A DNA stretch of 64,000 nucleotides from Phenylobacterium sp. (GTDB lineage: Bacteria; Pseudomonadota; Alphaproteobacteria; Caulobacterales; Caulobacteraceae), in contig NZ_SCTC01000080.1 of NCBI RefSeq assembly GCF_004299445.1, positions 62,001 through 126,000 on the forward strand, in the 5' to 3' direction. How positions within the stretch are numbered: the first letter of the stretch is position 1; each line of letters starts with the position of its first letter. Of the stretch, positions 59,156-64,000 are shown in pieces. A program made the position numbers and the translations under genes. The notes below the pieces were generated by a model. That model ran no database searches and was not told the DNA's origin. It saw nothing but the letters and a program-made list of their open reading frames with translations.

Positions 59156-60241
59156 ATGAGCCTGGAGGTCACCGAGGATATCTCCGCCGCGGCGTTGACG
59201 CGGTACGACATGCTGATCGACACCCGCAGTCCGGGCGAGTTCGCCGAGGATCACCTGCCGGGCGCGGTGAACCTGCCGGTCCTCTCTGACGAAGAGCGGG
59301 CCGAGGTGGGGACGATCTACGTCCAGGACGACCGCTTCAAGGCGCGCCGGGTCGGCGGGGCCTATGTGGCCCGGAACGTCGCGCACCATCTGCAGACCGC
59401 GCTGGCGGACAAGCCGGGCGGGTTCCGGCCGCTGGTCTATTGCTGGCGGGGCGGCATGCGCTCGGGCGCCATGGCGACGATCCTGAGCCAGGTGGGTTGG
59501 CGCACGACGGTGCTGACCGGCGGCTATCGCACCTATCGTCGCGAGGTGGTGCGGCGGCTCTACGACCAGACCCTGGACCATCGCTTCGTCCTGCTGGACG
59601 GCCACACCGGCTCGGCCAAGACCGAGGTGCTGGGCCGGCTGGGCGAGGCGGGCTTTCAGATCCTCGACCTGGAAGGTCTGGCGGCGCATCGCGGGTCGCT
59701 GTTCGGGGCGCTGCCCGGCCGACCGCAGCCCAGCCAGAAGCTGTTCGAAAGCCGCCTGTTGGGCGTTCTGGACGCCCTCGATCCCGCCCGCGTCGTCGTC
59801 GCCGAGGCCGAGTCCAGCAAGATCGGCCAGCGCATGATCCCGCCGGCGCTATGGACCCGCCTGGCCGAGGCGCCGCGGATCGAACTGGTCGCCGAGGCGG
59901 CCGACCGGGCGCGCTACCTGGCCACCGCCTACGCCGACGTGGTCGCCGACCGGAAGGCGCTGGACGACATTTTCGCGCGGCTGCCGATCCGGATCAGCGC
60001 CGAGCGCCTGGCGAGCTGGCAGGCGATGGCGGAGCAGGGGGCGCTGGCCGAGCTGGCCCAGGCGATCATGGTCCTGCACTACGATCCGGCCTACGATCGC
60101 TCGCGCAAGCGCCACGACCGGGCGCTGCTGGGCGCCGTCAGCCTGGTTCCGGACCACCCTGCCAGCCTGGTGGAAGCCGTGGATCGGGTGGCCCAGATGG
60201 TCGGCGAGCTTGACGCCTCGGCGCTGGGGCGCGACCCTTAA
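59156..60241 (+). CDS. mnmH: tRNA 2-selenouridine synthase
   Basis: 361 residues. An N-terminal rhodanese domain (DMLIDTRSPGEFAEDHLPGAVNLPVLSDEERAEVGTIY) has the catalytic Cys96 in YCWRGGMRSGAM, and a C-terminal P-loop domain has GHTGSAKTEVLG (Walker A) and KIGQRMIPPALW. The enzyme replaces sulfur by selenium in 2-thiouridine at the wobble base of some tRNAs, using selenophosphate and a geranyl intermediate. Divergent placement with selD, which supplies selenophosphate, supports the call. Also known as SelU or YbbB. Confidence 0.95.
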   Translation: MSLEVTEDISAAALTRYDMLIDTRSPGEFAEDHLPGAVNLPVLSDEERAEVGTIYVQDDRFKARRVGGAYVARNVAHHLQTALADKPGGFRPLVYCWRGGMRSGAMATILSQVGWRTTVLTGGYRTYRREVVRRLYDQTLDHRFVLLDGHTGSAKTEVLGRLGEAGFQILDLEGLAAHRGSLFGALPGRPQPSQKLFESRLLGVLDALDPARVVVAEAESSKIGQRMIPPALWTRLAEAPRIELVAEAADRARYLATAYADVVADRKALDDIFARLPIRISAERLASWQAMAEQGALAELAQAIMVLHYDPAYDRSRKRHDRALLGAVSLVPDHPASLVEAVDRVAQMVGELDASALGRDP

Positions 60242-60273
60242 GTGAACAACGGAAACCAACTGGGAGAACGTCC

Positions 60274-61044
60274 ATGGCCGACGGATCCGTCACCGGCGTC
60301 GCTTCGCTGCAGGGCAAGGTCAGCGCCGAGGAGTGGCAGGCCCGCGTGGACCTGGCGGCGCTCTATCGCCTGGTCGCCCTCTATGGGTGGGACGACCTGA
60401 TCTACACGCACATCTCGGCGCGGATCCCCGGGCCCGAGCACCATTTTCTGATCAATCCGTACGGCCTGCTGTTCGAGGAGATCACCGCGTCTTCGCTGGT
60501 GAAGATCGACCTGGACGGCAACATCCTTCAGGACACGCCCTACTTCATCAATCCGGCGGGCTTCACGATCCACTCGGCCATCCACGCCGCGCGCGAGGAC
60601 GCCCGGTATGTGATGCACCTGCACTCGGACGACGGGGTGGCGGTCGCCGCTCAGGCCGAGGGCCTGCTGCCGCTGTCGCAGCACGCGCTGATCTGCCTGC
60701 CGCGCCTCGCCTACCACGACTACGAGGGGATCGCGCTGAACCACGACGAGCGCGAGCGCCTGGTGGCCGATATCGGCGACAAGACCATGATGTTGCTGAA
60801 GAACCACGGCACGCTGGCGGTGGGTGACACGGCGGCGAACTGCTGGGTGTCGATGTACTATCTCGAGCGCGCCTGCACGATGCAGATCAAGGCCATGAGC
60901 GGCGGTCGCGACAAGGTGTTGATCGCGCCCGAGGCCTCGCAGGCCGAGGTGCGGTCGCAGGTGGCGCGCGGCATCGGCGGGGCCCTGGCCTGGCCGGGCT
61001 GCCTGCGCAAGCTCGACCGGGAACTGCCCGGCTACGACGCCTGA
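60274..61044 (+). CDS. Class II aldolase/adducin domain protein
   Basis: 256 residues. Zn-dependent aldolase-like fold with DLIYTHISARIPGPEHHFLINPYGLLFEEITASSLVKIDLDGN, the metal-binding His pair in VMHLHSDDGVAVAAQ and the third His region LKNHGTLAVGD. Members include L-fuculose-phosphate aldolase and decarboxylases, but this branch (HFLINPYGLLFEEITASSL) is typical of the widespread uncharacterised adducin-like subgroup, so a sugar-phosphate substrate is not assured. ATG after GGGAG, 33 bases from mnmH; a terminator follows. Confidence 0.88.
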   Translation: MADGSVTGVASLQGKVSAEEWQARVDLAALYRLVALYGWDDLIYTHISARIPGPEHHFLINPYGLLFEEITASSLVKIDLDGNILQDTPYFINPAGFTIHSAIHAAREDARYVMHLHSDDGVAVAAQAEGLLPLSQHALICLPRLAYHDYEGIALNHDERERLVADIGDKTMMLLKNHGTLAVGDTAANCWVSMYYLERACTMQIKAMSGGRDKVLIAPEASQAEVRSQVARGIGGALAWPGCLRKLDRELPGYDA

Positions 61045-61070
61045 CGCCCTCAGACAGTCACAGGATCGAG

Positions 61071-61104
61071 CGGGCGCCTCGCGACTGGGCGCCCGTTTGC
61101 GTTT
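61071..61104 (+). terminator. Rho-independent terminator after the aldolase-like gene
   Basis: Stem CGGGCGCC (61071-61078)/GGCGCCCG (61088-61095) with a 9-base loop, followed by TTTGCGTTTG. The stem plus T-rich tail 27 bases after the stop is the best terminator of classical form in the window. Confidence 0.75.
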
Positions 61105-61234
61105 GAGGTCCACGTTTCAGGACCGCAACCTTGAGCCATCCTCCTGTCACTGGACCACGTGTAAGGAGCGTCCTAAGAGCGCGCTCGTTTGCCAGTAAAG
61201 CGCCCGCAGGTTGCGGGCGACGGAGCCCAGTCGG

Positions 61235-62479
61235 TTGATCAGACGCCATTTCTTCCTCATCGCGGCCGTCCTGGTCCTGGCCGTCATGGTGGTGGCGGGC
61301 GGGTTCAAGGTGCTTTCCAAGAAGCCCGGCGGCGAGGGCGGACCGCCCGGCGGGGGAGCCATGGCCCAGGGCAAGGGCGGCGGCGGGCCTGGCGGGATGG
61401 GCGGCCCCGGGGGGCGCCGTGGCGGCCCGATGACGATGGTTTCCGTCGCCGTGGTCCAGCCGCGGGTCTTCGAAGACACCATCGAAGTGCTGGGCGTCGC
61501 CAAGGGGCGCCAGTCGGTCACCCTGACCGCTGCGGCGACGCAGCTCGTGGACCGGGTGCGGTTCGCCGACGGCCAGCGGGTGGCCCGCGGCGCCGTACTG
61601 GTCGAGCTCAGGGACACCGAACAGAACGCCGGCGTGGCCCAGGCCGAAGCCCGGCTGGTCGAGGCCAAGCGGGCCTACGACCGCTACAAGACCCTGGGCG
61701 ACCAGGGCTGGACCTCGAAGGCGCTGGTGGACCAGCGCGAGGCGACCTGGCGGGCGGCCCAGGCGGACGTGGCCGCCGCCAAGGCCCGTCAGAACGACCG
61801 GGTCATCCGCGCCCCCTTCGCCGGTGTGGTCGGCCTGTCGGACGTGGCGCCGGGCGCGCTGGTCAATCCCGGCGCGCCGATTGTGACCCTGGATGACACC
61901 TCGGTGATGCGGGTCGATTTCCAGGTGCCCGAGCGCTACCTGGGCCAACTCCGCGAGGGGCAGACGGTCCTCGCCACCGCCGACGCCTATCCCGGTGAGA
62001 CCATCACCGGCCGCATCGCCAAGCTGGACACCCGGATCGACGAGCGCACCCGCGCCATCACCGCGCGCGCTGAGTTCGCCAACGGCTCGGGCAAGCTCAA
62101 GCCCGGCATGCTGATGCGCGTGGGCGTCTCGCGCGGCCAGCGTAGCAGCCCCAGCGCGCCGGAGTCGGCCGTCTCCGTGCAGGCCGACAACGCGTTCGTC
62201 TATGTGCTGACCGCGCGTGAAGGCCGCACCATGGCCATGCAGCGCCCCATCGTGACCGGCGTGCGCCAGCAGGGCTTCGTCGAGATCGTCGATGGCGTGC
62301 GGCCCGGCGAGCGACTGGTGGCGGATGGCCTGAACAAGATCCAGCCGGGCCAGCCCGTGCGCGTGGCGCGGGGCCCCGGAATGGACGCCGTGCCCGGCAA
62401 GGCCGGACCGAGGCCAGCGGGCGCCGCCCCCGGCGCCGCGCCGCAGGGACCGCGTCCGGCCGCGAGGCCCGCCGCATGA
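61235..62479 (+). CDS. RND efflux periplasmic adaptor subunit (membrane fusion protein)
   Basis: 414 residues. An N-terminal membrane anchor (RRHFFLIAAVLVLAVMVVAGGFKVL), an unusual Gly-rich spacer (about 32-75), then a lipoyl/hairpin domain (VEVLGVAKGRQSVTLTAAATQLVDRV and AEARLVEAKRAYDRYKTLGDQGWTSKALVDQREATWRAAQADVAAAKARQNDRVIRAPFAGVVGL) and beta-barrel (DDTSVMRVDFQVPERYLGQLREGQ), with the membrane-proximal domain and an Ala/Pro/Gly-rich C-terminal tail. It links the permease to an outer-membrane channel. TTG at 61235 has GGAG 9 bases upstream; a TTG at 61211 is the alternative. It overlaps the permease gene by 4 bases. Confidence 0.9.
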   Translation: MIRRHFFLIAAVLVLAVMVVAGGFKVLSKKPGGEGGPPGGGAMAQGKGGGGPGGMGGPGGRRGGPMTMVSVAVVQPRVFEDTIEVLGVAKGRQSVTLTAAATQLVDRVRFADGQRVARGAVLVELRDTEQNAGVAQAEARLVEAKRAYDRYKTLGDQGWTSKALVDQREATWRAAQADVAAAKARQNDRVIRAPFAGVVGLSDVAPGALVNPGAPIVTLDDTSVMRVDFQVPERYLGQLREGQTVLATADAYPGETITGRIAKLDTRIDERTRAITARAEFANGSGKLKPGMLMRVGVSRGQRSSPSAPESAVSVQADNAFVYVLTAREGRTMAMQRPIVTGVRQQGFVEIVDGVRPGERLVADGLNKIQPGQPVRVARGPGMDAVPGKAGPRPAGAAPGAAPQGPRPAARPAA

Positions 62480-64000
62480 TGCTCTCCGACATCTCGGTCC
62501 GGCGGCCGGTCTTCGCCGCGGTCGCGGCGATCATCCTGTGCGTCGTGGGTTTCGCCTCGTTTACGTCGCTGACGGTGCGCGAGCTGCCCAGCGTCGACCC
62601 GCCGGTCGTCAGCATTTCGACCAGCTATCGCGGCGCCTCGGCCGAAGTGATCGAGGAGCGGATCACCGAGGTGATCGAGCGCCAGATCGCCGGCATCGAA
62701 GGCATCGACCGGATCAACTCCGCGTCGCGCGACGGCTCGTCACGCATCAGCATCTCGTTCAAGCTGGACCGCAACCTGGACGCCGCCGCCAACGACGTGC
62801 GCGACGCGGTCAGCCGCGTCTCGGCCCAGCTTCCCGAACAGGCCGATCCGCCACAGATCCAAAAGGCGACGGCGGACTCGTCGCCGATCATGTTCCTGAA
62901 CCTGACGTCGGCGACGATGGACCGTCTGGCGCTGTCGGACTACGCGCAGCGCTACCTCGTCGAGCGGCTGTCGACGGTTCCCGGCGTGGCCAATGTCGGC
63001 GTGGGCGGCGCCCAGTACTATTCGATGCGCATCTGGCTCAATCCCGACGCCATGGCGGCGCGCGGGATCACCGTCGAGGATGTCGAGACGGCCCTCAACA
63101 GCCAGAACGCCGAGCTGCCCGCCGGCTCTCTGGAGGCGCCCGCGAAGGACTTCACGATCCGTGTGGCCCGGAGCTACGCGACGCCCGAGCAGTTCGCCCG
63201 CATGCCCATCGTGCCGGCGCGCTCGGCAAGCCAGGCGCAGGGCTCAGCCGCCCTTGGCGGCGCGGCGGCCGGGGCCGGCGCGGCGCAGGGCGTGACCCGC
63301 GACGTGACCGGCGCGACCGCGGCGCAAGGCTACATCACCCGCCTGGGCGACATCGCCCGGGTGGAGGAGGGACCCGACGAGCTGCGCCGGCTGTTCCGCA
63401 TGAACGGCCGCGACATGGTGGGCATTGCGGTCTTCCGGCAGAGCCTGGCCAACGATCTGGAGATTTCAGAAGGGATCCGCGCGGCGATCACGGAGATCAA
63501 CACGACCCTGCCCAAGGGCACGAAGCTGGACGTCTCGGTGGACTATACCGAGTTCACGCGCCACGCGATCGACGAGGTGTGGATCACCATGGGCATCTCG
63601 CTGGCCCTGGTGGCCCTGGTGAACTTCGTATTCCTGGGCACGGCGCGGGCCGCGATCATTCCCACAATCGTCGCGCCGATCTGCATCCTGTCGACCTTCA
63701 TCGTCCTGGCGCCGCTCGGATTCTCCATCAACCTGCTGACCCTGCTGGCGCTGGTGCTCGCGATCGGCCTGGTCGTCGACGACGCCATCGTGGTGGTCGA
63801 GAATATCCAGCGACGCATCGACGAGGGCGAACCGCCCATCGTGGCGGCCCAACGCGGGGCGCGGCAGGTGTTCTTCGCGGTGGTGGCGACGACCATCGTT
63901 CTGCTGTCGGTCTTCGCCCCGCTGATGTTCCTGCCCGGCTTCATCGGCCGGCTGTTCGTGGAGCTGGCGGTCGCCGTGGCCGCGGCGGTGGCGTTCTCGG
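62476..64000 (+). CDS. RND efflux permease (partial, runs off the right edge)
   Basis: About 508 residues of an HAE-1-type proton-driven efflux pump of the inner membrane; the C-terminal half is outside the window. Visible: N-terminal LSDISVRRPVFAAVAAIILCVVGFASFTSL (helix 1) and VRELPSVDPPVVSISTSYRGASAEVIEERITEVIERQIAGIEGID (porter domain), then the proton-relay helix GLVVDDAIVVVENIQRRIDEGEPP with Asp-Asp. A low-complexity Ala/Gly/Gln insertion (SASQAQGSAALGGAAAGAGA and following, about residues 253-285) sits in the pore domain between IVPARS and GYITRLGDIARVEEG. ATG overlaps the adaptor stop (ATGA). The substrate is unknown. Confidence 0.93.
   Translation, partial: MMLSDISVRRPVFAAVAAIILCVVGFASFTSLTVRELPSVDPPVVSISTSYRGASAEVIEERITEVIERQIAGIEGIDRINSASRDGSSRISISFKLDRNLDAAANDVRDAVSRVSAQLPEQADPPQIQKATADSSPIMFLNLTSATMDRLALSDYAQRYLVERLSTVPGVANVGVGGAQYYSMRIWLNPDAMAARGITVEDVETALNSQNAELPAGSLEAPAKDFTIRVARSYATPEQFARMPIVPARSASQAQGSAALGGAAAGAGAAQGVTRDVTGATAAQGYITRLGDIARVEEGPDELRRLFRMNGRDMVGIAVFRQSLANDLEISEGIRAAITEINTTLPKGTKLDVSVDYTEFTRHAIDEVWITMGISLALVALVNFVFLGTARAAIIPTIVAPICILSTFIVLAPLGFSINLLTLLALVLAIGLVVDDAIVVVENIQRRIDEGEPPIVAAQRGARQVFFAVVATTIVLLSVFAPLMFLPGFIGRLFVELAVAVAAAVAFS

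Noticed and set aside
57716..59689. A 657-codon minus-strand frame over selD and mnmH
   Set aside because: It is out of frame with selD and has no motif; the in-frame SelD and the MnmH on the other strand explain the region.
1..64000. CRISPR arrays, tRNA or rRNA genes
   Set aside because: No regularly spaced short repeats, cloverleaf-like sequence or rRNA-like stretch was noticed. The only exact direct repeat noticed is the 48-bp pair at 47.4-47.7 kb. A tRNA scan would be decisive.

Overview
The window is high-GC, gene-dense DNA of alphaproteobacterial character, most likely from a member of Caulobacterales (Caulobacter/Phenylobacterium-like). The pointers are the UrcA family protein, two DUF2336 proteins, a GAAC-N7-GAAC (alphaproteobacterial) LexA box, a CtrA-like TTAT-N7-TTAAC site, many GTG/TTG starts and the general gene content. 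Genus-level placement is an inference. No rRNA, tRNA, CRISPR array, prophage or complete insertion sequence was recognised. Both ends are cut inside genes.

Layout. 0-4 kb: the end of a feruloyl-CoA-synthase-like ligase, a GST-like protein, a crotonase, UrcA and an SDR. 4-13.6 kb: a TonB-dependent receptor without a visible signal peptide, arylamine N-acetyltransferase, topoisomerase IB, RlmJ, a phosphoglycosyl transferase, AsmA and a cytochrome c'/cytochrome b561 pair. 14-18.6 kb: a hotdog-like protein, an ArsR/SRPBCC pair with a dyad in front of it, an FMN-dependent L-lactate dehydrogenase-like enzyme and a PAP2 phosphatase. 18.6-27.2 kb: CoA and acyl metabolism, with an amidase divergent from a malonyl-CoA-synthetase-like ligase, a LysR/oxidoreductase divergon, an overlapping SDR/CoA-transferase/crotonase operon and a thioesterase. 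27-42.5 kb: M13 peptidase, SpoU methyltransferase, a large hybrid sensor kinase, an extradiol-dioxygenase-like protein, FMN reductase/LysR, two overlapping paralogous membrane proteins, PncC, a ThiO-like oxidase, acyl-CoA dehydrogenase, TonB, a lytic transglycosylase behind a CtrA-like site and a second CoA transferase.

42.6-51 kb is the most unusual stretch. A membrane pseudo-histidine-kinase (H-box His replaced by Asp, no ATPase domain, degenerate receiver) is divergent from a DUF2336 protein. They are followed by a NUDT19-like Nudix hydrolase, an orphan secreted protein, a repeat-flanked DUF559 nuclease-like gene, an unknown gene with a consensus SOS box touching its start codon, an orphan Hpt protein, NAD kinase and a second DUF2336 protein.

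51-64 kb: glycerol kinase, M16 peptidase, a 500-base less GC-rich gap with a 122-bp MITE-like element (21-bp inverted ends, 4-bp target duplication), a GFA/FAD-oxidase pair, divergent selD and mnmH (selenium for tRNA 2-selenouridine), a class II aldolase, and an RND efflux adaptor/permease pair running off the right edge.

The recurring functional theme is CoA-thioester catabolism: two CoA ligases, two CoA transferases, two crotonases, an acyl-CoA dehydrogenase, a thioesterase and SDRs. TonB and its receptor, envelope assembly (AsmA, phosphoglycosyl transferase, transglycosylase) and two-component-like signalling accompany it. The best candidates for undescribed biology are the SOS-box gene at 47.7-48.2 kb and the pseudo-kinase/DUF2336 pair at 42.7-45.3 kb.
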